64,000 nucleotides of DNA from Rahnella aceris. GTDB lineage: Bacteria; Pseudomonadota; Gammaproteobacteria; Enterobacterales; Enterobacteriaceae. The position numbers and the translations under genes are program-made. Of this stretch, positions 53,114 through 63,245 are shown piece by piece; position 1 is the stretch's first letter; every line of letters begins with the position of its first letter. The stretch is taken from assembly GCF_011684115.1 (NCBI RefSeq), contig NZ_JAADJV010000006.1:108729-172728 (forward strand), given 5' to 3'. The notes beneath the pieces are model-generated. The model made no database searches and was not told the origin of the DNA. It saw only the letters and a program-made list of their open reading frames with translations.

Positions 53114-54457
53114 ATGAGTTCAAAACTGGCCGTGACATTTCTTTCAAAACATCTGCTCAATAAAATCGGTGATGCACGAAGACTTTGCGTTGCGTTCAGC
53201 GGTGGACTGGATTCTTCCGTACTGCTGGCCGGACTGGCTGAGTTACGCGACAAAGCGTTGCCGGATATCGAACTGCGTGCATTGCATATCCACCATGGAC
53301 TAAGCCAGTTTGCAGATGACTGGGTCGCACACTGCCAGACGTTTTGTCAGCAGCGAGATATCCCTTTCTCTGTCGCTAAAGTGCAGGTAGATGCACAGGA
53401 AGGTGGGATTGAAGCGGCGGCACGAACGGCACGTTATCAGGCATTTGCTGAAAGTCTGACTGCTGGTGAAGTGTTACTGACAGCACAACACCTGAATGAC
53501 CAATGTGAAACTTTCATGCTGGCGCTTAAACGTGGAAGCGGACCTGCCGGTCTCTCGGCGATGAGCGGGGACAGTTCAATACACGGTTATCGCTTGTTAA
53601 GGCCTTTTCTGGAGCTCAGCCGTGAGCAGCTTGAAGAATACGCGAAGCAGTTAAAGCTCAGCTGGATTGAAGATGACAGTAACCGGGATGCCCGCTTTGA
53701 TCGCAATTTTCTGCGACTGGATATTTTTCCCGCACTTTACCAGCGCTGGCCGCACTTTGCGCAAGCCACAGCCCGCAGCGCATCACTTTGCGCAGAGCAG
53801 GAGACGCTGCTGGATGAGTTGCTCAGTGAGTCTCTCACTTCATTGACCGATGAGCAGGGCAGTCTGTCGGTTGAGAGGCTGAAGGCGTTTTCAGCCGTCA
53901 GACGCTCTGCGCTATTACGTCGCTGGCTGGCATCGCGTGGCGCAAGAATGCCTTCGCGTGAACAACTGCAGAGAATATGGGATGAGGTAGCTTTGAGCCG
54001 CGAAGATGCCCAGGCGCAGTTAGTGCTGGGGAAAATGGTAGTCCGGCGTTTCCGTGGGCGTTTGTATGTATTGCCAGAACGCCGGTCGCTTAAAGATCAA
54101 ATCCTCTGCTGGGATCCGGCTGAAAAATTAACGCTACCTGACGGTCTGGGCTGTCTGATTGCCGATCATGTTCTCATCGCGCAGGGGGCTGACTGTTTGA
54201 TCCGCCAGCCACGTGCTGGCGAAAAGATCACTGTGCGTTTTCAGGTGCAGGGATATATCGAAAAAGTCGGACGGGATCGTGCGCGCCAGGCGAAAAAATT
54301 GTGGTCTGAGTTAGGTGTGCCGCCATGGGAACGGGGCCGTATCCCTTTGGTTTATTACAATGATCAATTGATGGCAGCCCCGGGTTGGTTTATTACGCGC
54401 CAGTCCCGGGCTGAAAATAATGAAGCGCAATGGCGGATCATCTGGTCGGCTGCGTAA
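53114..54457 (+). CDS. tilS: tRNA(Ile)-lysidine synthetase
   Basis: TilS converts the wobble C34 of tRNA-Ile2 to lysidine so it reads AUA. The 447-residue protein has the N-terminal PP-loop motif VAFSGGLDSSVLLAGL, the HHGLS and TAQHLNDQCETFMLALKRGSGPAG-type segments (read in parts), and two C-terminal substrate domains ending AAPGWFITRQ. ATG at 53114 lies 7 bp after the yaeR stop; an in-frame start at 53030 lies inside yaeR and was rejected. Confidence 0.96.
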   Translation: MSSKLAVTFLSKHLLNKIGDARRLCVAFSGGLDSSVLLAGLAELRDKALPDIELRALHIHHGLSQFADDWVAHCQTFCQQRDIPFSVAKVQVDAQEGGIEAAARTARYQAFAESLTAGEVLLTAQHLNDQCETFMLALKRGSGPAGLSAMSGDSSIHGYRLLRPFLELSREQLEEYAKQLKLSWIEDDSNRDARFDRNFLRLDIFPALYQRWPHFAQATARSASLCAEQETLLDELLSESLTSLTDEQGSLSVERLKAFSAVRRSALLRRWLASRGARMPSREQLQRIWDEVALSREDAQAQLVLGKMVVRRFRGRLYVLPERRSLKDQILCWDPAEKLTLPDGLGCLIADHVLIAQGADCLIRQPRAGEKITVRFQVQGYIEKVGRDRARQAKKLWSELGVPPWERGRIPLVYYNDQLMAAPGWFITRQSRAENNEAQWRIIWSAA

Positions 54458-54511
54458 TAAACGGAAAGAACGGTTTATTTGAGGCGGATGTTATTTGCCC
54501 GGGGAGTTGTG

Positions 54512-54841
54512 ATGCAAGTAATGGGAAGAACACTGGCAGGGATAGTGGCATCGATGCTGATCAATTTGCCTGCTCTGGCGGGGGGAAATGTGGTTGACGG
54601 GCAGTCTAAATCAGCCAGCTGCTCGGCATGTCACGGCGCAACGGGTAAAGCCATGAATTCGATTTATCCTAATCTGGCAGGGCAAAATGCAGATTATCTG
54701 GCGCTTTCACTGCATGCTTACAAGAAGGGTGAGAGAAGTGGCGGGCAGGCGGGTGTGATGCAGGCTTTTAGTGCGTCATTATCCGATCAGGATATCAGTG
54801 ATTTGGCAGCGTATTACGCCAGTCTGACGTCGTTGAAATGA
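54512..54841 (+). CDS. Small class I c-type cytochrome
   Basis: This 109-residue periplasmic protein has a signal peptide (MQVMGRTLAGIVASMLINLP ending at ALAGG), the heme-binding CSACHG motif, and a distal methionine in GVMQAFSASLSDQDISDLAAYYASL typical of cytochrome c4/c553-like domains. ATG at 54512 is chosen over 54479 because GGGGAG lies 5-6 bp upstream and the signal peptide is intact. E. coli has no gene here between tilS and rof. Its electron partners are unknown. Confidence 0.88.
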   Translation: MQVMGRTLAGIVASMLINLPALAGGNVVDGQSKSASCSACHGATGKAMNSIYPNLAGQNADYLALSLHAYKKGERSGGQAGVMQAFSASLSDQDISDLAAYYASLTSLK

Positions 54842-54859
54842 TATTGCCTCAGAAATGCA

Positions 54860-54885
54860 AACGGGCAATCCTGAGATTGCCCGTT
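54860..54885. terminator. Hairpin between the cytochrome c gene and rof
   Basis: AACGGGCAATC/GATTGCCCGTT with a CTGA loop lies between the convergent genes, 20-25 bp from each stop. T tracts are short, so termination may be partial. Confidence 0.65.
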
Positions 54886-54907
54886 AGGTAACTGACGTCG
54901 GTTGTCG

Positions 54908-55168
54908 CTATTCGGCACTGACGACAACGGTGCCAATTTCCGGATGGCTAAAGCTTTCAATGTGATCCAGACGCAGATCTCGTTGTTCGCCGTTCGCCTC
55001 AACCACCAGATATTCCACTTTCTTACGCATTAACAAATCGTTGGCTTTAGCCTCAACGACTTCTCCGCTACGCATCTTCAGCGTCAAAACCAGGTGATGC
55101 TGGCAGGCGAGCTCGAGATTATCGTAGTCATCACAATTGATGGGTTTGTACTCATCATTCATCGACAT
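54908..55168 (-). CDS. rof: Rho-binding antiterminator Rof
   Basis: Rof (YaeO) binds Rho and blocks its RNA loading, lowering Rho-dependent termination. The 86-residue Sm-like protein has [19 protein letters not shown] and [22 protein letters not shown] at 55168 or 55162 could be used; both give the family core. It overlaps the end of yaeP by 14 bp. Confidence 0.94.
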   Translation of the reverse strand: MSMNDEYKPINCDDYDNLELACQHHLVLTLKMRSGEVVEAKANDLLMRKKVEYLVVEANGEQRDLRLDHIESFSHPEIGTVVVSAE

Positions 55169-55355
55169 AATCGCTCACCAATAAGTTAGCGGCGGCGTAG
55201 GCCGCCTGGTCCCTAACGGAAGACGGAAGTTCAGCATTTGCTGCGACTTCGTCCAATGCTTTCAATACACAGCCCAACGCATCGGGCACATATCCGAGAT
55301 CACCGCTGGCAATTTCAGAATATCTACGGCGTACCAACTCACAGTATTGTTGCAT
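55155..55355 (-). CDS. yaeP: YaeP family protein (UPF0253)
   Basis: This 66-residue protein begins [20 protein letters not shown] and matches E. coli YaeP in size and in position directly upstream of rof, which it overlaps. The function is unknown; the coupling suggests co-expression with rof. Confidence 0.93.
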   Translation of the reverse strand: MQQYCELVRRRYSEIASGDLGYVPDALGCVLKALDEVAANAELPSSVRDQAAYAAANLLVSDYVDE

Positions 55356-55570
55356 AAGTTCTCCCTAAAAAGCGTATCCCTCTGAGGAAAGCGCAGAAAG
55401 ATAAGCTCTCAGTATTTAACGACTATAGCACAGGAGAGTGTGAGTTATTAGCAGGCCTGTAAAGGTAAATCGTTTGCGTAAAGCCTTTATTGCGGATGAC
55501 CATCGGGGGAAAACTGGCCGCAGCAGGATGCTTTCAAGTACACTGTGCGTCTATTATCAAGGGGTTTACC

Positions 55571-56131
55571 ATGGCGTTAAAAGCAACCATTTATAAAGCA
55601 GCGGTCAATATCGCTGATATGGATCGTAATTTCTTTCATGACGCCAGCCTGACTCTGGCACAGCATCCTTCCGAAACAGAACAACGCATGATGCTGCGTC
55701 TGCTGGCATGGATTTACCATGCCGACGAACGACTGACTTTTACCCGCGGATTAAGCGCCGAAGATGAGCCGGAAATCTGGCGTAAAAACGACCATAACGG
55801 CATCGAATTATGGGTCGAATTAGGACTACCTGATGAGAAGCGTCTGAAAAAAGCCTGTAACCAATCGCGTGAGGTGGTCCTTTATGCGTATGGTGAGCGT
55901 GCTGCGAAAGTCTGGTGGTCGCAAATCGAGGGGAAAGTCAGAGGTTTTGAGAACCTGCGTATCCGTTATTTAGAAGATGAGTTGCTGAATCAATTGACTG
56001 CTTTTGGCAGCCGTACCATGAACTTACAGGCCACATTGCAGGACGGAACTATTTGGCTTTCTGATGCTCAGAGTAATTTGGAAATTCATTTTTCTGAATG
56101 GAAAGAGTCTGTCATAAAAGAAGCCAGGTAA
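55571..56131 (+). CDS. yaeQ: YaeQ family protein
   Basis: This 186-residue protein starts [20 protein letters not shown] and contains [14 protein letters not shown] and [18 protein letters not shown]. The family has a PD-(D/E)XK nuclease-like fold; E. coli YaeQ compensates for loss of RfaH in some assays, but a biochemical role is unsettled. ATG at 55571 matches the family start. arfB follows 5 bp later. Confidence 0.93.
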   Translation: MALKATIYKAAVNIADMDRNFFHDASLTLAQHPSETEQRMMLRLLAWIYHADERLTFTRGLSAEDEPEIWRKNDHNGIELWVELGLPDEKRLKKACNQSREVVLYAYGERAAKVWWSQIEGKVRGFENLRIRYLEDELLNQLTAFGSRTMNLQATLQDGTIWLSDAQSNLEIHFSEWKESVIKEAR

Positions 56132-56136
56132 TCAGC

Positions 56137-56547
56137 GTGCTAATCCTTTCAGGAAAACTGGAAATACCTGACAGCGAAATCGAATTAACGGCGATCCGCG
56201 CTCAGGGCAACGGCGGTCAGAACGTCAATAAAACATCAACGGCTATCCATTTACGCTTTGATATTAAAGCGTCGAGTTTGCCAGAATATTACAAAGAGCG
56301 CTTACTGGCTTTTAATCATCATTCCGTTACTGCCGACGGTTGGGTCATTATCAAAGCCCAGGAATACCGGAGTCAGGAGATGAATCGCGAAGCCGCTCTG
56401 GCCCGGTTGGGGGCACTGATTTCACAGGCGATGGTAGTAGAAAAACCGCGCCGCGCGACGAAGCCGACTCGTGGGTCTAAAATTCGTCGGGTTGAAAGTA
56501 AAGTTCGCAAGGGTGCGACAAAAGCATTACGGGGCAAAATACGTTAG
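56137..56547 (+). CDS. arfB: Alternative ribosome-rescue factor B (peptidyl-tRNA hydrolase)
   Basis: ArfB (YaeJ) rescues stalled ribosomes by hydrolysing peptidyl-tRNA. The 136-residue protein has the GGQ motif in [20 protein letters not shown] and a basic C-terminal tail ([18 protein letters not shown]) that enters the mRNA channel. The start is GTG at 56137, 5 bp after yaeQ; a longer in-frame start inside yaeQ was not used. Confidence 0.95.
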   Translation: MLILSGKLEIPDSEIELTAIRAQGNGGQNVNKTSTAIHLRFDIKASSLPEYYKERLLAFNHHSVTADGWVIIKAQEYRSQEMNREAALARLGALISQAMVVEKPRRATKPTRGSKIRRVESKVRKGATKALRGKIR

Positions 56548-56612
56548 CCCTAACTTCGTGCTGCAGGACAATTTTTATCGCGGCACTGTAGAAAAGCAGT
56601 AGGGGAGAAACT

Positions 56613-57290
56613 GTGAAAAAAATCATCATTAGTGCAGTGCTGGCGCTCGGGGCGCTGTCACTCTTCGGTTGCCATACCGCCGCCTTTAATCATGAAAAAC
56701 CTTTGCAGGCTATGCAGCAGAGTTACAGTGGCGTGTTGCCGTGCGCAGATTGCAGTGGCCTGAAGACGTCATTATTCCTGGATCAGGATGGGACTTACAT
56801 CCTTCAGGAGGAATATCAGGGCGGCAAAGAGGGCGATCAGGTGTTTGCCAGCTACGGACGCTGGGCCCGCACTGCGGATAAACTGGTGCTGACGGACAGC
56901 CAGGGCGAGAAACGTTATTTCCATCCGAAAGATGAAAATCTGGAAATGTTGGATCAAAGCGGTGAGCCGATTACGTCCACATTCAACTATACGTTGACGC
57001 CGGTGCAGCAGAATTTGCCGAAAACGCCAATGGCACTGAGCGGAATGATGCAATACAGCGCCGATGCTGCTTCCTTTAAAGATTGTGCGACAGGCAACAT
57101 ATTCCCGATGTCGGCAAATAAATCGCTGGAAGAAGGGTATCTTGCCTCGCGTAAAACCCCCAATCAGCTGGTCTTCCTTTCTATGGACGGGCATTTCATG
57201 ACAGAGCCGTCAATGGAAGAAGGGCAGGTGCAAAAGGCTGTGGTTGCAGATAAAAACGTACGGTTTGATGCAACGAAGTCCTGCCCGTAA
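56613..57290 (+). CDS. nlpE: Envelope stress lipoprotein NlpE (CutF)
   Basis: NlpE is an outer-membrane lipoprotein that activates the Cpx system on surface contact and reports lipoprotein-trafficking and redox stress. The 225-residue precursor has lipobox LFGC and the N-terminal domain motif YSGVLPCADCSGLKTSLFL with its CADC pair. The C-terminal domain has two further cysteines (FKDCATGN and the final SCP), available for the second disulfide. It lies before proS as in E. coli. Confidence 0.93.
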   Translation: MKKIIISAVLALGALSLFGCHTAAFNHEKPLQAMQQSYSGVLPCADCSGLKTSLFLDQDGTYILQEEYQGGKEGDQVFASYGRWARTADKLVLTDSQGEKRYFHPKDENLEMLDQSGEPITSTFNYTLTPVQQNLPKTPMALSGMMQYSADAASFKDCATGNIFPMSANKSLEEGYLASRKTPNQLVFLSMDGHFMTEPSMEEGQVQKAVVADKNVRFDATKSCP

Positions 57291-57322
57291 AAGCGATTAG
57301 GCTCAGGCGGAATAGCACAAAT

Positions 57323-57351
57323 AAAAATGCCCGCATTACGCGGGCATTTTT
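57323..57351. terminator. Bidirectional terminator between nlpE and proS
   Basis: AAAAATGCCCGC/GCGGGCATTTTT with a five-base loop lies 32 bp after nlpE and 25 bp from the proS stop, serving both convergent genes. Confidence 0.93.
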
Positions 57352-57376
57352 ATGGACAAATGATCATCAGCGGATC

Positions 57377-59095
57377 TTAACGCGGGATCTGGCTCAGCAG
57401 ATATTCCACGATATCGCTTTGTTTGATCATCTGTTTTTCGCCAGTGCGACGGTTTTTGTATTCCAGCTCTTCAGCATCCAGATTACGATCACCAATCACC
57501 ACCTGATGCGGCACACCGATCAGTTCCATGTCCGCGAACATGACGCCCGGACGTTCTTTACGATCGTCGAGGATCACATCGATACCGTGTGAACGCAGTT
57601 CTTTATACAGCGCTTCTGCCGCATCTTTCACACGGAAAGATTTGTGCATGTTCATTGGCAGGATAGCGACCTGGAACGGCGCGATAGCATCCGGCCAGAT
57701 AATACCGCGGTCATCGTGGTTTTGTTCAATCGCCGCAGCGACCACACGAGTCACACCAATACCGTAACAACCCATGGTCATCAACTGGTTACGGCCATCC
57801 TCGCCCTGAACGGTAGCATTCATCGCTTCGGAATATTTGGTTCCCAGCTGGAAGATATGACCAACTTCGATACCGCGTTTAATGACCAGCGTTCCCTGAC
57901 CATCAGGGCTTGGATCACCGGCTACCACATTACGGATATCGGCTACTTCTGGCAGCGCAGCATCGCGATCCCAGTTAATTCCGAAATAGTGTTTACCGTC
58001 GATGTTAGCGCCTGCGCTGAAATCGCTCATTGCAGCAACAGTACGATCCGCGACGATTGGCATTGGCAGATTAACCGGACCGAGTGAACCCGGGCCAGCC
58101 GCGACGATCTCACGAATCTCTGCTTCCGTTGCAAATGTTAGTGGTGCAGCAACTTGCGGCAGCTTCTCGGCTTTGATTTCGTTCAGCTCATGATCACCAC
58201 GAACCAGCAAAGCAACCAGTTTATGACCGCTTTCCGCTGCTGCATGAACCATCAGAGTTTTCACCGTTTTCTCAATCGGAACCTGGAACTGTTCTGTCAG
58301 TTCAGCGATAGTTTTTGCGTCCGGCGTTTCGACAATTCGCATTTCTTCTGTTGCTGCAGCACGTGGCGTTGCGGGTGCCAGCGCTTCTGCGAATTCGATA
58401 TTAGCGGCGAAATCAGAAGAATCAGAGAATACGACATCATCTTCACCGCTCTGTGCCAGCACCTGAAATTCGTGAGAGGCGCTGCCGCCGATAGAACCGG
58501 TATCCGCCAGCACGGCACGGAAATCCAGACCCATACGGTTGAAAATCTGACTGTAGGCCGCGTACATCGCGTCATAAGTTTCCTGCAAAGATTCCTGCGT
58601 CGTATGGAATGAGTAGGCATCTTTCATCAGGAATTCACGGGAACGCATTACACCAAAACGCGGGCGAACTTCGTCACGGAATTTAGTCTGGATCTGGAAG
58701 AAATTCAGTGGCAGCTGCTTGTATGAGCTGACTTCATTACGGATCAGGTCAGTGATCACTTCTTCATGGGTTGGACCCAGTACGAACGGGCGCTCGCCAC
58801 GATCAACGAAACGTAACAATTCCGGACCATATTGCTCCCAACGTCCGCTCTCCTGCCACAAATCAGCGGGCTGGACTACCGGCATCGACACTTCAATGGC
58901 GTTCGCGTTGTTCATTTCTTCGCGTACGATGTTTTCAACTTTCTTGAGAACACGTAAGCCGGTCGGCAGCCAGGTATACAGGCCTGAGGCCAGTTTACGG
59001 ATCATCCCTGCGCGCAGCATCAGCTGGTGGCTGATAACTTCCGCGTCGGCTGGCGTCTCTTTCAGTGTAGAGAGCAGATATTGAGTAGTACGCAT
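57377..59095 (-). CDS. proS: Prolyl-tRNA synthetase
   Basis: ProS charges tRNA-Pro. The 572-residue length equals E. coli. It is the bacterial type with class II motifs ([34 protein letters not shown]), an inserted YbaK-like editing domain (about residues 230-380) that clears mischarged Ala-tRNA-Pro, and an anticodon-binding domain at the C-terminus. Confidence 0.98.
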   Translation of the reverse strand: MRTTQYLLSTLKETPADAEVISHQLMLRAGMIRKLASGLYTWLPTGLRVLKKVENIVREEMNNANAIEVSMPVVQPADLWQESGRWEQYGPELLRFVDRGERPFVLGPTHEEVITDLIRNEVSSYKQLPLNFFQIQTKFRDEVRPRFGVMRSREFLMKDAYSFHTTQESLQETYDAMYAAYSQIFNRMGLDFRAVLADTGSIGGSASHEFQVLAQSGEDDVVFSDSSDFAANIEFAEALAPATPRAAATEEMRIVETPDAKTIAELTEQFQVPIEKTVKTLMVHAAAESGHKLVALLVRGDHELNEIKAEKLPQVAAPLTFATEAEIREIVAAGPGSLGPVNLPMPIVADRTVAAMSDFSAGANIDGKHYFGINWDRDAALPEVADIRNVVAGDPSPDGQGTLVIKRGIEVGHIFQLGTKYSEAMNATVQGEDGRNQLMTMGCYGIGVTRVVAAAIEQNHDDRGIIWPDAIAPFQVAILPMNMHKSFRVKDAAEALYKELRSHGIDVILDDRKERPGVMFADMELIGVPHQVVIGDRNLDAEELEYKNRRTGEKQMIKQSDIVEYLLSQIPR

Positions 59096-59213
59096 GATGT
59101 GTTGGTTCCGTTAGCACTGCAAATTGCAATCGGGCTGCCATGGGCAGCCAAAACGTGAAAAGTGGCTTAGTTTACCAGCGAGTTGCTATTGTCAAAAGAG
59201 AGGCAGAGGAAAT

Positions 59214-59921
59214 TTAGTCTTTGTCGAGGGACAATACCTGATTCACAGAGCCTGTGACCCGCCAGCGGACATTAAACTCGAGTAAACGAACGGCATAATC
59301 GCGCGCTGTGGCTTCACCTTTGCGATAAGCCGGACGGGGATCCTGTCCTAAAACCTGCGTGATGAAGCGGCGCAGATGCGGGTATTGCCTCGCATGCTCA
59401 GCCAGCTGCTGTTCAGCCTGTGGTAAAAATTCTACCGGCATATCGGCATCAGGTGCGTGCTGAGCAAAACCGGCGTGTGCATCAGGATGGCTTTCCGCAA
59501 AGGGAAGATACGGCTTAATGTCCACAACAGGTGTGCCATCCACTAAATCCAGACTGCCAAGCTGCAGAATGACATTCTGACCCTGACAGCGAATCCCTTT
59601 CAGTTCAACCAGAGACATCCCGAGCGGATTAGGCCGGAAGGTTGAACGGGTGGCAAATACACCGGTACGCACATTCCCGCCCAAACGTGGTGGGCGAACT
59701 GTCGGACGCCAGCCGCTTTCCATCGTCTGATGGAAAATAAACATCACCCATAAATGGCTGAAGTCTTCCAGCCCGCGAACAGCTTCGGGCTGGTTATAAG
59801 GCGGATGCAGATGTAATTCGCCGCCACCATCCTGGATCAATCCGGGCTGGCGCGGAACAGCAAACTTCTCTTTATAGGGCGAGTGAATGATCCCTATTTG
59901 CTCAAAAGAAAATGAGGTCAT
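59214..59921 (-). CDS. trmO: tRNA (adenine(37)-N6)-methyltransferase TrmO
   Basis: TrmO (YaeB/TsaA) methylates t6A37 to m6t6A in ACY-reading tRNA-Thr. The 235-residue length equals E. coli. The single-sheet beta-barrel fold shows IGIIHSPYKEKFAVPRQPG, FHQTMESGWRPTVRPPRLGG and VFATRSTFRPNPLGMS. It overlaps the end of rcsF by 4 bp (ATGA), so the two are translationally coupled. Confidence 0.96.
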   Translation of the reverse strand: MTSFSFEQIGIIHSPYKEKFAVPRQPGLIQDGGGELHLHPPYNQPEAVRGLEDFSHLWVMFIFHQTMESGWRPTVRPPRLGGNVRTGVFATRSTFRPNPLGMSLVELKGIRCQGQNVILQLGSLDLVDGTPVVDIKPYLPFAESHPDAHAGFAQHAPDADMPVEFLPQAEQQLAEHARQYPHLRRFITQVLGQDPRPAYRKGEATARDYAVRLLEFNVRWRVTGSVNQVLSLDKD

Positions 59922-60325
59922 TTAAACGTGACGTTCAGGGCGGAACCCTGACAAATCGCCTGCTGGAAGCAGCCTGGTACGCCGCTGATAATCTGGCACT
60001 GATGTAACAATACGGCATTGGCCTTCATGTAGGATGCACGGGTCAGCATTCTTTTCCGTGCAGTAGCCAGACTCGGTGGCGCATCATTTTGAGCGCTCTG
60101 GCAAGATTCGCCGGAGACTTCGCCCAGATCACGGAATGGAGTTCCGACTAAAGCTTCTGCATCTTTATAGAGCTTTACAGGAGCGGGGCGTACTGGTGCC
60201 GGCTTTGGTTTGACAGGTTTTGGTTCTTCTTTTACAACAGGCGCAGGGGGGGTTGGCTGTGTGTGTTGAGTCAGGGAACAACCCGCCAGCAAAAGTGCCG
60301 ACAAACAGAGAGGTAAAGCACGCAT
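59918..60325 (-). CDS. rcsF: Outer-membrane lipoprotein RcsF
   Basis: RcsF senses envelope damage and relays it through IgaA to the Rcs phosphorelay. The 135-residue precursor has lipobox LAGC, a proline- and lysine-rich linker (about residues 25-50) that threads through BamA-barrel complexes in E. coli, and a C-terminal domain with four cysteines (GESCQ, HQCQ, GCFQQ, AICQ) for its disulfides. Confidence 0.95.
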   Translation of the reverse strand: MRALPLCLSALLLAGCSLTQHTQPTPPAPVVKEEPKPVKPKPAPVRPAPVKLYKDAEALVGTPFRDLGEVSGESCQSAQNDAPPSLATARKRMLTRASYMKANAVLLHQCQIISGVPGCFQQAICQGSALNVTFK

Positions 60326-60395
60326 GGTATATCCTCTGCTTTTTAATATGTTTACAGGAAAGAATGTGGCGTTATTGAACCAAGGTATTGAGAAA

Positions 60396-60429
60396 ATAAC
60401 AAGGCGGGCATAAGCCCGCCTTGTTATTT
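60396..60429 (-). terminator. Terminator after metQ
   Basis: AACAAGGCGGGC/GCCCGCCTTGTT with a four-base loop and flanking A/T runs lies about 83 bp past the metQ stop on the minus strand, ahead of rcsF. Confidence 0.88.
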
Positions 60430-60511
60430 ATTTATGAAAAGATGTATTTGCGAGTCTACTATCTTAGAAACGAATACTCAGGAAAAATGTAGGGTTCCTG
60501 ATTTCGGGCAA

Positions 60512-61327
60512 TTACCAACCTTTCACTGCGCCACCGTTGAAGATTTTATTCGCTGCAGCGTTCACTTCATCAGACTGGTAAGCCTGAACGAATTTCTTCA
60601 CGTTTTCAGCATCTTTGTTATCTTCACGTGCAACGATCAGGTTCACGTATGGAGATTCTTTATCTTCTACGAAGATACCGTCTTTCTCTGGCGTCAGGTT
60701 GATCTGGCTGGCGTAAGTGGTGTTGATTACGGCCAGAGCGATTTTCGCATCATCCAGTGAACGTGGCAGTTGTGGTGCTTCGAGTTCGACCAGTTTCAGA
60801 TTTTTAGGGTTCTCAGTCACATCCAGAACTGTCGGTAACAGACCAACACCGTCTTTCAGTTTGATCAGACCTTGTTTTTGCAGCAGCAGCAGAGAACGGC
60901 CGAGATTAGTCGGGTCGTTTGGCAGCGCAACCTGGTCGCCATCTTTCAGCTCATCAATAGATTTGATTTTCTTAGAGTAACCGGCGATTGGGTAAACGAA
61001 CGTGTTACCCACCGGGACCAGTTTGTAACCGCGATCTTTGATCTGCTGATCAAGATAAGGTTTATGCTGGAAGGCGTTAACATCGATATCACCTTTGCTC
61101 AGCGCTTCGTTAGGCAATACATAATCATTGAAAGTCACCAGCTCAACATCAAGACCGTATTTCTCTTTAGCTACTTTCTGTGCAACTTCAGCGACCTGCT
61201 GTTCAGAACCTACAATCACACCTACTTTGATGTGATTTGGATCTTGTTCTTTTGGCCCGCAGCCCACTAAAGCCAGCGATCCCAGAAGCGCGCCGACAAC
61301 TGCAATGGATTTGAATTTGTTAGACAT
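60512..61327 (-). CDS. metQ: D-methionine ABC transporter substrate-binding lipoprotein
   Basis: MetQ captures L- and D-methionine for the MetNI transporter. The 271-residue precursor has lipobox LVGC (Cys23) and the NlpA family fold with VGVIVGSEQQVAEVAQ, FNDYVLPNEAL and QHKPYLDQQ. It is the last gene of the metNIQ operon, 61 bp after metI. Confidence 0.97.
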   Translation of the reverse strand: MSNKFKSIAVVGALLGSLALVGCGPKEQDPNHIKVGVIVGSEQQVAEVAQKVAKEKYGLDVELVTFNDYVLPNEALSKGDIDVNAFQHKPYLDQQIKDRGYKLVPVGNTFVYPIAGYSKKIKSIDELKDGDQVALPNDPTNLGRSLLLLQKQGLIKLKDGVGLLPTVLDVTENPKNLKLVELEAPQLPRSLDDAKIALAVINTTYASQINLTPEKDGIFVEDKESPYVNLIVAREDNKDAENVKKFVQAYQSDEVNAAANKIFNGGAVKGW

Positions 61328-61388
61328 GTCCTTTCCTCAATAAACGGATATAAATCATTCACAGGTAGCTATTACAGCTGTTGTTTCG

Positions 61389-62042
61389 TTATTTATGTGT
61401 GACTGCTTTTACGATGCGGTCGCCACAAAATTGAATTAAATACACCAAAACCACTAGCAGGACTAATACAGTATTCATGACAGTTGCGTCGTAACCGATA
61501 TAACCGTACTGATAACCGATTTGTCCCAAACCACCGGCACCGACAGCGCCACCCATAGCAGAATAGCCTACAAGAGTGATCAGCGTGATGGTGGCAGCAT
61601 TGACCAGACCTGGCAGAGCTTCCGGCAATAAGATTTTTCGGATGATCTGCATCGGTGTTGCACCCATTGCGCGGGCGGCTTCCACCAGACCGCTTGGAAT
61701 TTCCAGCAGGGCATTCTCAACCATGCGGGCAATAAACGGCGCAGCACCCACAGTCAGCGGGACAATCGCTGCCTGCAAACCGATTGAGGTGCCGACAATC
61801 ATACGCGTGAAGGGAATCATCCATACCAGCAAGATAATAAAAGGAATGGAACGGAAAATGTTAACCAGCGCCGACATCACGCGATAGACATTTTTATTCT
61901 CTGCAATCTGACCCGGACGGGTGACGTACAGCAGTACGCCGAAAGGCAAACCTAACACAAAACCAAAGAGGCCAGAGGTTAGCGTCATGATGACCGTTTC
62001 CCAGATTCCGCGGCCCATTAACCACATCATTGCCTCAGACAT
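61389..62042 (-). CDS. metI: D-methionine ABC transporter permease
   Basis: MetI forms the membrane channel of the methionine importer. The 217-residue protein has five membrane helices and the coupling-helix EAA motif in [26 protein letters not shown]. Its start overlaps the metN stop by 8 bp. Confidence 0.97.
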   Translation of the reverse strand: MSEAMMWLMGRGIWETVIMTLTSGLFGFVLGLPFGVLLYVTRPGQIAENKNVYRVMSALVNIFRSIPFIILLVWMIPFTRMIVGTSIGLQAAIVPLTVGAAPFIARMVENALLEIPSGLVEAARAMGATPMQIIRKILLPEALPGLVNAATITLITLVGYSAMGGAVGAGGLGQIGYQYGYIGYDATVMNTVLVLLVVLVYLIQFCGDRIVKAVTHK

Positions 62043-63066
62043 AACCCAGTACCTCTACTTTCACCTGATTCTCATGCAGGAACTGAATTGCCGCCTGAGT
62101 ATTTTCTTCTGAACCGTGCATTTCTGTCAGCATAATCCCGAACTTTACACCGCCGGCATAATCCATCTGAGCACTGATAATATTATTGTTGATGTCAAAG
62201 CGACGGACTGCTTCGGAAAGCAGCGGGGCATCAACGGACTGACCGGTAAATTCCAGGCGCAGTAAAGGAACGCGACCCGTTTCAGGCTGAGGTACCAGAC
62301 GCACGGCGTAATCTTCCGGAATATCCAGGTGCAACGTTGACTGAATAAATTGCTGTGCAAGCGGAGTCTTAGGATGTGAGAACATCTCACTTACTTTATC
62401 CTGCTCAATCAGTTTGCCATCGCTGATCACAGCAACTTGATCGCAAATGCGTTTTACGACGTCCATCTCATGGGTGATCAGCAGAATCGTGAGACCCAGA
62501 CGACGGTTGATATCTTTTAGTAATTCCAGGATTGCGCGGGTGGTAGCTGGATCCAGTGCACTGGTAGCTTCATCACACAGCAATACTTTTGGATTACTGG
62601 CCAGCGCACGGGCAATGGCTACGCGTTGTTTTTGTCCACCGGAAAGATTCGCCGGGTAGGCATCATGCTTATCTTCCAGCCCGACCAGGCTCAGCAGCTC
62701 GGAAACTCGTTTCTTAATATCGGCTGAAGAAAGATTGTCGAGTTCGAGTGGCAGGGCAACGTTGCCAAAAACGGTGCGAGAGGACAGCAGGTTAAAGTGC
62801 TGGAAAATCATGCCAATCTGGCGGCGTGCGCGGGTCAGCGCTTTCTCTGAGAAGGACATCAGATCCTGACCATCGACCAACACCTGGCCTTTAGTCGGGC
62901 GCTCCAGCAAATTGACGCAGCGTATTAAGGTACTTTTCCCCGCGCCGGAAGAACCGATTACGCCATAAATTTGTCCGGCAGGGACGTGAAGACTCACGTC
63001 AGAGAGCGCGACGATCTGGCGCGAACCCTGCAGGAAAATCTTGGTGATGTTAGAAAGTTTAATCAT
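62035..63066 (-). CDS. metN: Methionine ABC transporter ATP-binding protein
   Basis: MetN is the ATPase of the methionine importer. The 343-residue protein has Walker [10 protein letters not shown], the signature [15 protein letters not shown], Walker [14 protein letters not shown], and a C-terminal NIL domain (from about residue 265) that binds methionine and shuts down transport when it accumulates. It is the first gene of the operon and lies behind a MetJ operator. Confidence 0.98.
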   Translation of the reverse strand: MIKLSNITKIFLQGSRQIVALSDVSLHVPAGQIYGVIGSSGAGKSTLIRCVNLLERPTKGQVLVDGQDLMSFSEKALTRARRQIGMIFQHFNLLSSRTVFGNVALPLELDNLSSADIKKRVSELLSLVGLEDKHDAYPANLSGGQKQRVAIARALASNPKVLLCDEATSALDPATTRAILELLKDINRRLGLTILLITHEMDVVKRICDQVAVISDGKLIEQDKVSEMFSHPKTPLAQQFIQSTLHLDIPEDYAVRLVPQPETGRVPLLRLEFTGQSVDAPLLSEAVRRFDINNNIISAQMDYAGGVKFGIMLTEMHGSEENTQAAIQFLHENQVKVEVLGYV

Positions 63067-63149
63067 ATTATTTTTTATTCTGTCTTTTTGCCGTGACGTG
63101 GTGAATTTAACTCTGCGGAGGTCTTCCCCGTAGCATGTCGTGGATGCTA

Positions 63150-63165
63150 AGGCGTCTAGACGTCT
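63150..63165 (-). promoter_or_regulatory. MET boxes (MetJ operator) upstream of metNIQ
   Basis: Two adjacent 8-mers, AGGCGTCT (63150-63157) and AGACGTCT (63158-63165), match the MET box consensus at 7 and 8 of 8 positions. They lie 84-100 bp from the metN start and imply repression by MetJ with S-adenosylmethionine. Confidence 0.88.
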
Positions 63166-63245
63166 AAGTCAACCAGGTTAGCATTCTCACAAGCATTGAA
63201 AACATGCGATACTGGCGCCGTTAATCAGCCATCAGGAGCAAATTC

